From: Blepharisma japonicum
Lineage: Eukaryota; Ciliophora; Heterotrichea; Heterotrichida; Blepharismidae
Reading direction: 5' to 3'
DNA length: 64,000 bases
Assembly (NCBI GenBank): GCA_949751835.1
Contig: CATKHK010000009.1
Coordinates: 62,001-126,000 of the forward strand
Numbering within the stretch: position 1 is the stretch's first letter; each line of letters opens with the position of its first letter. The position numbers and the translations under genes are program-made. The notes under the pieces were generated by a model. The model made no database searches and was not told where the DNA came from. It saw nothing but the letters and a program-made list of their open reading frames with translations. This document shows, piece by piece, positions 1-12,100 of this stretch.

Positions 1-224
1 TTATGAAATTTTATGTAGCCATATGTTTACTTAACTACATTTAATTTAATTTGTGCCAAGGTATAAGCATTGATTTCGCATTAAAGAGTTTTTATTTTAA
101 AAATTGGCAATTATTTTTATCCAATTTGACATATTCTTGAGATAGAAGAATTTTAAAAAATAGATTTATATATTTAGCATGAATTAAATTGCTTGCAGTT
201 GTGCTCTCAAAAGTATAATATAAA

Positions 225-2267
225 ATGAATATGGAGCCCATCTCAGAACAAATAAAGAAATTGCTTGAAGAGGGTGGACAAGGCATAATTGAAATGCACC
301 CAGAACGTCATAATCTTACCTCAATAATCTCTTTGATTACTCTCTATAAAAAACCAGCACAGCTTGGGAAAGTTATAATTTGTCCTAAAAATATTGAAGA
401 AGTGGATGAAATACTCAAAAGACTTAAAAATATAAATTTTGATGGTCTTGCGTTTGGAATTTTACACAAGAAGGGTTTATGTCTTAACAATGAAGTAAAC
501 TCAAAAGAAAGAATTGAAGTCGAATCAGAGTGCCTAGAGCTCTGCAATGCCAGTCAAGGCTGCAGCTACTATGAAAATTTCAAAGAAAAGCCAAATTTCT
601 TTATTAATGGTGTTTTAACAAGCAAAGACTTAAAAGATATGTGCGAACTCGCTGGAATCTGCCCTTATTTTCTACAAAAGCGCGCTTTATCTCAAGCAGA
701 AGTTATTGTTTGCACCCACCAATATTTCTTTCAGTCTGGATTTTCAGAACTAAAATCAATCCTTCAACAGAAAAATGCGATTTTATTTTTAGATTCCCAT
801 AATCTTGACTCCACAATATTAGACGAGTGCAGCATAAATTTGAATTTAAACTCGTTATCAGAATCTTTAGGAAACATAAAGGCTATTTTGCAGATTCTTG
901 AAACGACTTACCCAAATTTGAAGCAAAATTATTATAATGCTATGAAAAATGTAAATTCTAAATAGAACTTAAGATCTGCGAATTTTTTTGAAAGAAGTTT
1001 AATGCCTATTTCTGTTCCTGACAGCTTGATGGAGAGGACAGTCCCAGGCCAAATAAGAAAACCAGAATATTTTTTAGGATTTATTAAGAGAGTTGCAGTC
1101 CACTTAAGGAAGCTTTTAAGATCAAAAGAACCAAAAATATACTCAGGATCTAGAATGCTTTACGACTTAAAAGTTAACGCTCTCATTGAGCCGGACTGTT
1201 TGAAATTCGCGATTTTTTCGCTCCATGCTCTCTTTACACTGTTTCCTGACATTTTACCTAAAGAATACTACCCTCTCCAGCTACTCTGTAGATTTTGTAC
1301 AACTTTAGCAAACAGCTCTGAAGGTTTTATAATAGTTTTTGAGCCTCACCCAGAGTCTCAAAACATATACTCTCCTGTTTTACAATTAACTTGCCTGGAC
1401 GCTACATTTTGCTTATCTCCTATATTAAGCTCATTTTCCTCATCTTTATTTATAACAGCAACTTGCACCCCGCCTGAAATTTTTTCAAAATTATTAGGCC
1501 TTTCCCCAAGTTTTAAGGCGGAATTAAGCTGCACTTCCATATATTGCCCACTTATGCTGACAAAAGGATCCGATCAATTAGCAGTTTCTGCTAAAGAAGA
1601 AAAAAGTGACGAAGGAGTAATTAGAAATTACGGGGATTTATTATTAGAGCTAGCTGATACCATTCCTGACGGAATCATTTGTTTTGTGACTGGATATAAA
1701 TATTTAGAGGACATTGTGCTAAAATGGAATGAAACTGGCTTACTTTATAGGCTGTTAGACCATAAGCTAGTATTTTTCGAAAGTCGTGATATGAGAGAAA
1801 CACAAATAGCTTTATATAATTTCAAGCTTGCATGCTCTTCTGGAAGAGGGGCTATTTTATTTTGTGTTACAAATGGATATGCAGTTGATACCGTTAATAT
1901 TTTTTCAGCATGGTGCAAATGTGTGGTTATTTTTGGGGTTCCTTATCAAGATGTGCTGAGTAGAGTACTAAAAGCAAGACTTACATATATAAAAGAAAAA
2001 TATTCAATAGAAGAGAGTGAAATGCTTAATTTTGACTCAATGAGACAAACAGTTTATTGTATGAGCCAAGCATTAAGACCAAATAATAATTATGCTTTAC
2101 AAATTTTCGCAGATAAAAGATATGTTTATAGCCAAAAGAAAGATAAGCTTCCCAAATGGATCCAAGAGAAATTAAAGCCAAATTTTTCAAGTCTATCAAC
2201 AGATGTACTTATTAATATTTCAAGGCAATTTCTTAGAAGTGCAGCTAATAAAATTAATTTAAGGTAA
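225..2267 (+). CDS. XPD/Rad3-like protein with all helicase motifs degenerate
   Basis: 675-aa protein, exons 225-950 and 966-2267, joined across a 15-nt intron (gtaaattctaaatag) that removes an in-frame TAG. It aligns with XPD/ERCC2, the TFIIH 5'-3' helicase, over its whole length, including the C-terminal GVPY, LKARLTYI, FADKRY and LPKWIQE blocks. The catalytic residues are lost: Walker A is replaced by HPERHNLT (residues 25-32), DEAH by DSHN (190-193), and motif VI QxxGRxxR by YCMSQALR (606-613). The Fe-S cysteines look kept (C86, C103 or C107, C113, C146). No ATP hydrolysis is expected; a structural TFIIH-type role is inference. It is about 85 aa shorter than human XPD. The open frame and neat splicing argue against a recent pseudogene. 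Family assignment is firm, function open. Confidence 0.88.
951..965 (+). other. 15-nt intron in the XPD-like gene
   Basis: gtaaattctaaatag. It carries the only in-frame stop (TAG) between the two halves of the XPD-like frame, and removing it keeps the frame. GT-AG, 15 nt, the standard heterotrich miniature intron. Confidence 0.9.
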
Positions 2268-2315
2268 ATCTCATAATTCCAAAAAATTCACAACTTGGGG
2301 GCCTGCAATAATTAA

Positions 2316-3074
2316 ATGAAAGAAGCTGCTCTCTGCGCAATTATTAAAGGCTTTGAACAATCCAAGAAGCTCTATAGCATTGACGAGCAAAAAATCAGAT
2401 CCTTAATCCAAAGTCTTGATTTCGACCATGAACCCTTTTTTATCAAAATCCGAGAGCTTATCTCCAATGTCGTCAACAAAGTAGGTGCTCAAAAAGCCTG
2501 CGAAACCTTCCACTTGCCTTCTTCTATGTCAGAACATTTTGCAAGCTCATCAAGCTCTTCAGAAAACGCTTCAGAGTCTGACCTTACCAAAGAAAAAAAG
2601 AAAATAGCTGTCAAAATGAGCATGAGTGGGAAAAACACTGCAGAAATAGCATTAAAGCTGGGCGTCAGAGAGACAATGATTCAGCAATGAATTAAAGCAG
2701 TTAAAAAACATATAGGGACCAAAAAGAGAAAAATCAATGAAAATGAAGAAATTAGAGGAGAAATGGACAGTGAGGGGAGCGATATGCCGTCAGATGAAGG
2801 GTCAAGTGATATGGACTCTTTTGAGGAATCAGACGAAGAAAAACCGAAAAAAGGAAAAATTGCAAAGAAAAAGCCAGAGAAAATGCCTGTGAAGAAAAAA
2901 GAGGAGAAGAAGGAGGAGAAAAAAGTTGAGAAAAAGCCTGAAAAAATAGAGAAAAAAGCTGAAGAGAAAAAGAATAATGATTTGAAAGCAGCAGCACTTA
3001 ATAGCCAGCTAAAAAATGCGGTGGCTAATTTGGATCCGTTTGATGACTTGTATCTTGAAGCGGCGCTCATTTAA
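2316..3074 (+). CDS. Hypothetical nuclear-looking protein, HTH-like core and Lys/Glu tail
   Basis: 252-aa protein read through one UGA-Trp (2688-2690). Residues 1-80 are helical and unrecognised, followed by a serine run. Residues 93-133 look like a homeodomain-like helix-turn-helix: a basic helix, then AEIALKLGVRET, then MIQQWIKAVKKHIG, where the UGA gives the Trp. The tail (about 145-225) is almost wholly Lys/Glu/Asp/Ser with Pro, typical of nuclear or nucleolar proteins. It follows the XPD-like gene by 48 bp in the same direction. No family was recognised; DNA binding is inference from the HTH pattern. Confidence 0.75.
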
Positions 3075-3773
3075 ATAATTTTAAAAATAATTTAGCGTTA
3101 TTTCAGCTTCACGTTAAGATTTTATCCAAGATTTTAGTCGGTATTCCATTTATTTGCATGTTAATATATTTAAATTTATAAAAACAAAATTAAAATAATT
3201 TTCTTTTTGGAAATTATAAAACAACGATTATAATAACATTCTAAACTATAAGCGAAAAAGCAGATTGAGATGCACTAATTGCGTGAATTTAACTATAAGA
3301 GTCCCTAATAAACAAAAACATCATGACATAAATCTGTTGTTAAGATACTCCATGTTCTGTCCCTCTAGCTTAGTTGAGGCCTTCTTGGATGCTAATAAAC
3401 CATTAGAAAGACTAAATTTTAAGCTTCAATTTTATGCTCTTGAAAAATGGCTCTTCCAAATTGTTGAGTATATCGATGGCCATCTTTAGGTCATTTTAGC
3501 ACAAATCATAATAGTGGTTCAAAAGAAATAAAATTTATTCAATTTTTCAATATTTAATTCATGCAGACAATTAATTTGCATTCGCGCACACACAGTAAGA
3601 AGCATATATGCAAATAATAGCAATTCATTAAATAATAATATATAATTATTATAATTTATGTAACTGGAGGAGGACTAAATTAAAGAAAATAAAATATCGA
3701 TTAAGGTTCATGAAAAATTTTGTAAAAATGTTTTTAATATCTAAAATCTTTAGTAAATTAGTCACATAAAGCT
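3075..3773. other. Intergenic, with one Met-less open stretch
   Basis: About 700 AT-rich bases between two genes. The only open stretch, 3220-3489 on +, has no ATG at its head and no convincing splice site, although its 3' half (LVEAFLDANKPLERL) reads like protein. It may be a gene relic. Nothing else is seen. Confidence 0.5.
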
Positions 3774-4985
3774 ATGGGTATTTGTATGCAGAAACCAAAA
3801 AAGGAATCCTCAACCAAAAAAGAGCAATCCCCTATGGCCACTTATGAAACCAAAGAAAAAGAGCCAGCACAGCTCCAACGGCCTATAAGGAAACAGCATG
3901 TACGGTTGTCAGTAGTGCCGTCCAAAACTCCTTTGGCAAACATCGACTCAGACTTATTAACATCAGTGAAAGAAGCTATTACAAAATCAGAGAAGTCTCA
4001 TGGTATCCCAGAAGATGGGCAAAACGAATCAAAAAATTCCAGGATTTTAGTTGCTGGTGCACCTCATGAAGGTCGGCAGAACGGATTTGAAGATAAAAGG
4101 ATCCGGTTTGAAGGTGAAAATTCAAATATGAGCTATGTCAGCTCCATAGGGGTCGGGATAGCTTGTAAAAAAGGCCTCAAAGAAGACCCTCACAACCAAG
4201 ATGACTTCACAGTGCTTGTTGACAAGGCATTTCAATTTTTCGGGGTTTTTGATGGCCATGGGGCTTATGGGCATGAAATTTCGAATTTCATTCATTTGCT
4301 GCTACCAAAATTAATTATAAAACATGAACAATTTGAAGAAAACATTCATGAAGCCATTATTCAGTCTTTTCTCAGAGCCAATAGCTCTTTAGTAGAACAC
4401 TGCGACAAGCCAGAGTCTACCTATGACTGTATGATGTCAGGCACTACTGCTACCACTGTCCTGATTAGAAATGGTCACATCTTCATTGGCCATGTGGGCG
4501 ATTCCAGAGCTGTTTTATGTTTGAAAAATGGAGAAAACATTGAAGCGAAGCGTTTAACTACTGACCACAAGCCGACTTTAGCAGGCGAGTTGCAAAGAAT
4601 TCAGGCTTGCAATGGAGAAGTCAAGCAGCTGCCTGACGATGTTCCTCATAGAATCTTTATGAAGGGAAAAGACTACCCAGGGCTTTCTACAAGCAGAGCA
4701 TTAGGTGATGCTATTGCACAGATGGTGGGGGTTTCTCCACTTCCGCAATATGAAGATGTACCAATGCAAGATAATTTTGAGTATATTATTATGTGTAGTG
4801 ATGGGGTGTGGGAGTTTGTAAAAGACCAAGAAGCTGCTGATATAATTTCGAAATCAGGGAAAAACGTGAGACAAGGAGCTCAGAATCTAGCATCTTTTGC
4901 TTGGCAACAATGGATCACTAATGAAGAAGATGTAGTGGATGACATCACAGTGCTTGCAATTCACTTGCCAAGTTTATTGAAATAA
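3774..4985 (+). CDS. PP2C-family Ser/Thr phosphatase, probably N-myristoylated
   Basis: 403-aa Mn2+/Mg2+-dependent phosphatase (PPM family). The N-terminus MGICMQKPK has Gly2 plus Cys4, which fits myristoylation and palmitoylation and so membrane attachment. A variable region of about 120 residues precedes the catalytic domain. Metal-binding motifs are intact: EDPHNQDDF, FGVFDGHGAYGHE, GDSRAVL, CSDGVWEF and, near the end, EEDVVDDITVLAIHL. The start is the first ATG and gives the acylation signal. Single exon, no UGA codons. A second PP2C lies at 40047-41267 with a different N-terminus, so the two are not a recent tandem copy. Substrate unknown. Confidence 0.93.
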   Translation: MGICMQKPKKESSTKKEQSPMATYETKEKEPAQLQRPIRKQHVRLSVVPSKTPLANIDSDLLTSVKEAITKSEKSHGIPEDGQNESKNSRILVAGAPHEGRQNGFEDKRIRFEGENSNMSYVSSIGVGIACKKGLKEDPHNQDDFTVLVDKAFQFFGVFDGHGAYGHEISNFIHLLLPKLIIKHEQFEENIHEAIIQSFLRANSSLVEHCDKPESTYDCMMSGTTATTVLIRNGHIFIGHVGDSRAVLCLKNGENIEAKRLTTDHKPTLAGELQRIQACNGEVKQLPDDVPHRIFMKGKDYPGLSTSRALGDAIAQMVGVSPLPQYEDVPMQDNFEYIIMCSDGVWEFVKDQEAADIISKSGKNVRQGAQNLASFAWQQWITNEEDVVDDITVLAIHLPSLLK

Positions 4986-5032
4986 GGATTATTATAAATA
5001 AGACTAGATTAAATCTGCTCTCTTTAGGCTAG

Positions 5033-6367
<1,335 letters not shown>

Positions 6368-6370
6368 TAA

Positions 6371-6436
6371 CACATTAATATGAATATAAAGTTTCCTTAA
6401 TATTCTCGACACATTAAAATGAATATAAAGTTTCCT
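6371..6436 (+). repeat. 27-bp direct duplication covering a gene's 5' end
   Basis: Two copies of cacattaa(t/a)atgaatataaa plus gtttcct, at 6371-6397 and 6410-6436, differ at one base and lie 39 bp apart. The second copy includes the start codon and first six codons of the coiled-coil gene; the first sits wholly upstream of it. Confidence 0.95.
6380..6400 (+). promoter_or_regulatory. Six-codon upstream ORF made by the 5' duplication
   Basis: The upstream copy of the duplication reads ATG, then codons for N-I-K-F-P, then TAA. It is the same peptide start as the true gene (MNIKFPKL) but stopped after six residues. If the 5' UTR of the 6419 gene begins upstream of 6380 this is a uORF that would compete for initiation. 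Whether it is transcribed cannot be seen. Confidence 0.5.
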
Positions 6437-8593
6437 AAATTATCTCTTGGGAACATATCTCCAATACGCAAAGATGAAAAACTGAATACTATGAGGAATT
6501 TTCCTGTAGAGTCTGTACTTGCTTCTAAATTTTTTTTAGAGAGCACAAAACAAACTTCTTCTCTTGACATGTCAGTTGTTTTGCCAAGCAAAACAAAAGA
6601 GCAGAAATTGCATTTAAAAGAATTTTTTAGATTAGAAAACGAATTAGATATTAAAGAAATTGAACTAACCAAAGAAAAAAATATAGAAAAAGAAATCAAT
6701 ACTTATAGATCTTACTTAGAAGGAATCTCATTTTGTTTGAGATTTCGCGACAAAGAATTAGCTAAAGGAATTGTAAGAGGTCTTAGAGGATTTTTGAAAA
6801 TTACTGCGGAATTATTAAATAAGCCAACAATAATTGCTGATAAAAAGAAACCAAAAACAAAAGAAGTCGTTATTCAGACTGATGAAGAAGCAATCCCAGA
6901 TGATATTGAAAATTATAATCAAGAAATTCAGTTCCTTAAGAGCTTAGAAGCCAAGCTTTATACTATAAAATCCTCAAAAGTAGCCAATAGGCTCTTTGAA
7001 GCGTATGATTCTTTGATAAAAATGCACACAACACTGCCATCTCCTATAAATACACCTGAGGTTCTTGATATCGATGAAGTCACAGAAAAGCTGCAAGAAA
7101 AAATAGTAGAAATAAAAGAAGGATTAATAGCACATGTGTCAAAAATGCAGTCTAAGGCAGCTAAAATTGATACAGAAACACAAACAGAGGCAATAAGAAA
7201 CGCAAATCATCACCATACAAAAAACGAAGAAAATGAGGAAGATTTACTATATGAGCTGCAAAAGAAATATGAAAAAGTTTACAATGAAAAAAGAAAGCTT
7301 GAAGAGCTTTTAAGAGGTAGGAAAAATGTTAGTGATAATATTGAAGACCATCTAACACACGTTGAATTAGAGCTTTTTCACTATAAAAAACAAGCTTCTG
7401 GATATGAAGATACGATTAAAAATTTAAAAGCAAGGAGTATGGCTATGAAAGATAAGATAGAAAATTTAGAAATCAATATAAACCTATTAAAAGATGAAGT
7501 TAAAGCAGCAAATGCCAAAACTGACTCAAAAAAATCAAAAATTCAAGAGTTGTCAGAAGAGATTTATAGAGTAACTTTAAACTGAAAATTAAATGAAAAA
7601 AGATTGAAGCAGCTTACAGATGCATGAAATAAAAAAATTGGAAAAGCATTTGAGCATGAAGAAATAGATGAAAATGAGCTCTTGAGAGATATTGATTTGC
7701 CAAAAAAGAAAGAGAAAGAAAATATTCAAGAAGAAAAAATAATCAAAAATACAGAAGTTGTTAGTGATAGAAAGACCAATAGATCAAATGGAAATAGACC
7801 TACTGATACAAAAAAACAAAACACTAAGGCAGAAAATCCAAAACAAGCAATTGTCTCAGAGGCTTGCAGTCAAAATCAAGCAATATTACCAGGAAAGCAA
7901 AAGGCAGATAATAAAAAGATAATCCAAAAACCTCCACCAGAAAGTCTAAGCCCTGTTCCTCAAAAAAAGTCAAAATCACCAAAAATATCAAAAAATAAAC
8001 CTCCGAAATCCCAGTCCCCAAAACCTTTAAAGGATTCTCAAATACAAACCTCAAACGCCAGGCTTAACAATTCAAGCATTGAAATTCGAGCTGAAAGTCC
8101 AGAAGATAAAAAATGAAAAATTTTAAAGCAAAAACAAGAAGAAAAAATTCTAAAAACCTTAAAAGATGACACTCAACGAGAACTATTTGAAGAATACAAA
8201 GCAATTCTTGAGAGAAAAATTTACAAAAAGCCTATTAAAAGCCCTAAAATCAGCAATAAAAATCAAGAAGACAGCTATACAGATTTAAATTCCGAATATA
8301 TATACAATGCATCTGAAAATATGTCTCAAAAAACTATTGAAAATTATGAAGAAAATTATGAAAATATAAAAAAAGACCCAGAATTTATGTCAGCGATAGA
8401 AAAAGTTTTTGATAGCGAAGAAGAAGTTGATATTCTTCCTTTGCAAGTAAGAGTTAATATAATGAAAGCGTTAAAAGGCCATGAAAGGAAAAAATGTGGC
8501 AATAAATGTGACCATTTAAGGAGAGCAATGATGATTAAATACAAAGAAAAAGGAATTCCTTATCCTATTAAACAAGTTTCTGTAGCAGATTAG
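6419..8593 (+). CDS. Long coiled-coil protein with basic Ser/Pro-rich middle, hypothetical
   Basis: 724-aa single-exon protein, with UGA-Trp at 7583-7585, 7625-7627 and 8114-8116. Residues 55-410 are mostly heptad-rich helix, broken by short loops, including the segment around KYEKVYNEKRKLEELLRG. Residues 430-570 are a basic, low-complexity Lys/Ser/Pro region with repeated KSPK-like motifs. The last 90 residues are again helical, with a CGNKCDHLRRAM motif. The pattern suggests a cytoskeletal or ciliary structural protein, but no family was recognised. The start at 6419 is preceded by a duplicated decoy start. Confidence 0.8.
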
Positions 8594-9998
8594 TAATATT
8601 ATTAATAAATATAATAAAGCCAAAATTAATAATTTTTTACTAGCCCCAAGAATAATGAATGTCTGCCATAGATAAATATTATCTAAATAATATCATACTT
8701 CTAAATTTAAATTCTTGAAGAATTTAACTTAAATTGTTCCTGCAATTAATTTATATTAAGTTTCTATATTAGTTAATTGAATTTTTAAATGCCTGCATGG
8801 ATAATAAGCCTAGCAAATCAATCTAACTTCGTTAATTTCTGCAAGAATTCAAGCAAATGATGAGGCTTTTTCACTTATTCATACTCAGCGCTTAATTTAT
8901 TATACTTAATAGATATTCTTATATTATAGGGTTTAGCAAAAACATTCAGATTTGTGCAGTACTATTAGCCAGTGCGAACATTTCATAAGAGATAGTTCTG
9001 CTTCATCTTCTGATCTGACCCTTGATGTTGCTTGGGACTTATTGTACACAGTTGGAAATTTAACAGATTAGTGGTCATTATTACTAAAAAGTCTTTTCCT
9101 CCAATATCAATTTTGAGGACACGAGTTCTTTATTGACAATTGGAAGCAAATCCAGTCAGAGCACAAATACCCCGAACTCGTAAATTCTGTTCCTGCTTGA
9201 GCCGCAGCTGGTCCAGGAAAGGATGAGAAGTTGCCATTTTATTCTTGTTAGTCAAAATCCAAGATTATGCGCTTATATATTTGCTTCTCTAAATTGTAAA
9301 AAGAAATTCATTCAAAAATACAATTATATTTTATATTAATATCAAAAGAGGCATTAATTAAACTGCATAAATATTTAATGAAAAGCTATTTCATTACTAA
9401 ATTTTTTTCTCGATTTTTTACTTGTTTTTCAAGCATTTTATCTTATCAATTACTTTTGGAAAAGTCTTTTCAGCTTTAGCACGAGTTATCTCAAGGACTC
9501 GAGATCATTATTGGTGCCATTTTCGTTTTTAAATTATACTTTATAATTTTCTATCCTTTTTCGAGTTTGAAATTAATTATCATCAATTTAATGATTGAGT
9601 TAAAATTAGCAAATATAGACTTTCTAATCTTTTTTGATTATAAAGTGTTTTGGTCTTATAAAAAGAAAGAAAATGCATAGAATATTATTATGCCTAGGGA
9701 ATCGATGGCTGAAAAATGTAATATATTATTGTTGAAGAATAATTAAAAGCAAGCGTTAGTGCTTATTTCTAAAGATCAGTCTAAACTCCTTTTATTTAGC
9801 TATAATAATTATATAAGGATGCATTTCTTAGCCTTCAAGAGATGTCGTAAAACATTGAGTTCTCCTAAATTCTTATTTTTATAAAAATTGTTGAAATCTA
9901 TTTAAAAAGAAGTCAAATATTATTGCTAAAAGTTAAATACTCCTAATAGTTTGAAAATATTTTAATAAAATTTAATAATACTTTTAAACTACTATATC
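8594..9998. other. Gene-poor 1.4-kb stretch with coding-like relics
   Basis: The longest gene-free stretch of the window. It holds the relic at 8937-9251 and a weaker one around 9460-9540 that reads protein-like in short pieces on both strands. No complete gene, RNA or repeat is seen in the rest. Confidence 0.6.
8937..9251 (+). pseudogene. Relic of an unidentified gene, one internal TAG
   Basis: 104 sense positions read as plausible protein, with UGA as Trp: segments DLTLDVAWDLLYTVGNLTD, then WSLLLKSLFLQYQFWGHEFF, then YPELVNSVPAWAAAGPGKDE, ending at TAG 9249-9251. There is a TAG at 9069-9071, no upstream ATG in frame (TAG at 8934-8936), and no GT-AG pair of 15-16 nt removes the internal stop in phase. 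Base composition and codon use resemble the neighbouring genes and not intergenic DNA. Most likely a decayed 3' part of a host gene. Family unknown. Confidence 0.5.
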
Positions 9999-11405
9999 CT
10001 ATAACTCAGGCCTCTTTTCATTAACAATATCAACTGACTTGATTCCAGTAAAATTATCAACAGTATTGTGTAATGCGCTTTGCCCAGCTATTATCATATC
10101 CTTAGGAATTTTATTATCTGGGCACATCCCTTTCAGTTTTATAATAGTTTCATGCTCTTCTCTCACCGTTTTGAGTATTTTTAACATTCTTGAAACACTC
10201 TTGACTTTATTCACTAATTGAACTTTTCTATTTTCTCTAACACTTTCTTCTAATTCTTTTAGCCTTGACTCAAAATATTCATTATCAATATCATCATTCG
10301 GCTTAATTTTAATCACAGTCATCAGCATTTCCATCACTTTTTCTATTACAAAAGGAATGCTTCATTCAAAAACATCCATAAAATTTGGCAATAAATACGG
10401 ATGCTGAGTATAATTATATTGCTGTATGTTCAATGTATTATTGTCAAATTTTATTATGGCTGCTTTATTTCCATACAGATCACAATAATTTGGAGCTGAA
10501 AAAATTGTAATTACTGAAGGAAATTCACTTGTACCGTTTCACCGGTGCATTTTATAGCCATCTAGTTGAACCTCATGAGCTCTTATAAGTGAAATAATCT
10601 CATTGTCCTTTAGGAATTTATTTGTTACCTCTTGCCCAAAAAAATAGCTGCATCCTCTTATATCATTGTTTCGAAATCCTTCAATTAGTCTTCCTTCCGG
10701 ATTATCAATAGGATCTGACCATAAAAGATCACAAAATGCTCCATACCGAGGTGTTTCATTAAATCTATTTATTCGAGTTATGTCATCAATACTTCTCAAT
10801 TCTGGAGATAAGCCACCGTGAACATTCAAAAATTTTTTATTTACAATACACGCCAAAGGTAAGCAGTCCATGCTATCCATAATTCAATCATAAACTTCTC
10901 CATCAGACTTATATAAGCATTCCTGTCTAAAATTAAAAAATGAAGTCATTTGTCGACATTCATGGTTTCCTCTTATTAAGAACAGAGTATTCGGAAAATT
11001 AATTTTCAGGGAAAATAGATATATTATTACTTCCAATGAAAATGAACCTCTGTCAACATAGTCACCTAAAAATAAATATTTTGTGGCCTCAGGATTTCCT
11101 CCTATAGAAAACATTTTAAGTAAATCAAAATATTGCCCGTGGATATCACCTACTATAGTTACTGGATCTTGTAGAGTTAGCAAATTTGGTTCATCTCTTA
11201 ATATATTTGTTGCCAGCTCAACAATTTTAAGAATATCAGCTTTATAAAGGCAGCCTTCCCTTTGGTAATGGTCTCTTAATACTTTTCATGAAGGTTTCCC
11301 ATTATTATTGGGAGGAAACAGCAATTCTGTGGATAAAGGCCGATGAGGTGGCGGCTTTACTTCTTTGATTGCCCTGTTGTTTAGTGGATCACTTAAAGCT
11401 TCCAT
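9999..11405 (-). CDS. Calcineurin A (PP2B catalytic subunit)
   Basis: 468-aa Ca2+/calmodulin-regulated Ser/Thr phosphatase. The metallophosphatase core has [35 protein letters not shown] and IFSAPNYCD. Calcineurin-specific features follow: [16 protein letters not shown] leading into the calcineurin-B-binding helix, then a calmodulin-binding and autoinhibitory-like segment with [19 protein letters not shown] and [14 protein letters not shown]-Trp codons are needed at three or more points, for example Y-D-W-I-M-D and H-R-W-N-G. Start is ATG at 11403-11405; stop TAA at 9999-10001. Full length for the family (human about 520 aa, with longer ends). No calcineurin B is in the window. Confidence 0.95.
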
Positions 11406-12100
11406 TTTTCTTTAGTGAATATACGCAAATTACTGGGTAAGGAAACTATTTATTTTAATTTGATATCAGATGGGAAAATTTAATAAAAAACAAAAATAAT
11501 ATTATATATACAAGTAGAAGGGTTTTTAAATTAAATTCAATTGTAATTTTGAAAAATAGAAATTTAGAAAAAAAATAGAACAAAGATGTTTTATTTATAT
11601 TTGATTGGTTTTTTTGATTATTTTTAGGGTTTATTAATATAATAGCAGTGTTAGGATGAATTCGTCAAAGGATTATAAGCAAATATTTGTATTGTCAGAA
11701 TTTTCATAAAATATTAGAGTCATTAAGAAATGAGATATTATAAAGAGTTCTTTATTAATTCAAAATTTATGTATTCTGAATAAGATAAATGGATTCTAAC
11801 TAATATTATGATAAGAAAAATAAATTTATGAGCTAAGGATTTCTTGCTTAACAGCAGAGTCAAAAAATAATCTCAAAATTATAAAATTGAACAATTTAAT
11901 TTTCATTTTAATTCAAACTCTATTCAAAATAAGCTTATAATGGTGCTAACTTACCAACCAGCAGTTTGCCACTTTTATTTTTTGCTAAAAAAGGATAATT
12001 TTATACATATAACTTTATTTAATTTTTGATCATATTTTTACCACAATTAATGCATTGATCATCCATTCCAAAATAGTTTTAATAATTTTTATCCAAGAAG
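11406..12100. other. Divergent intergenic region, calcineurin A to CDPK
   Basis: About 700 AT-rich bases between divergent starts. It presumably holds both promoters. No ORF, repeat or RNA gene seen. Confidence 0.6.

Noticed and set aside
7-224. Possible gene at the left edge
   Set aside because: Stops in all frames and no homology; treated as the upstream region of the XPD-like gene.
2681-3070. Long Ser/Phe-rich open frame on the minus strand
   Set aside because: It is the mirror of the Lys/Glu-rich tail of the gene at 2316-3074; such antisense frames arise from AAG/GAA-rich coding DNA.
3220-3489. Open stretch of about 90 codons between genes
   Set aside because: No ATG at its head, no supported intron, isolated; at most a relic. 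Not called as a gene.
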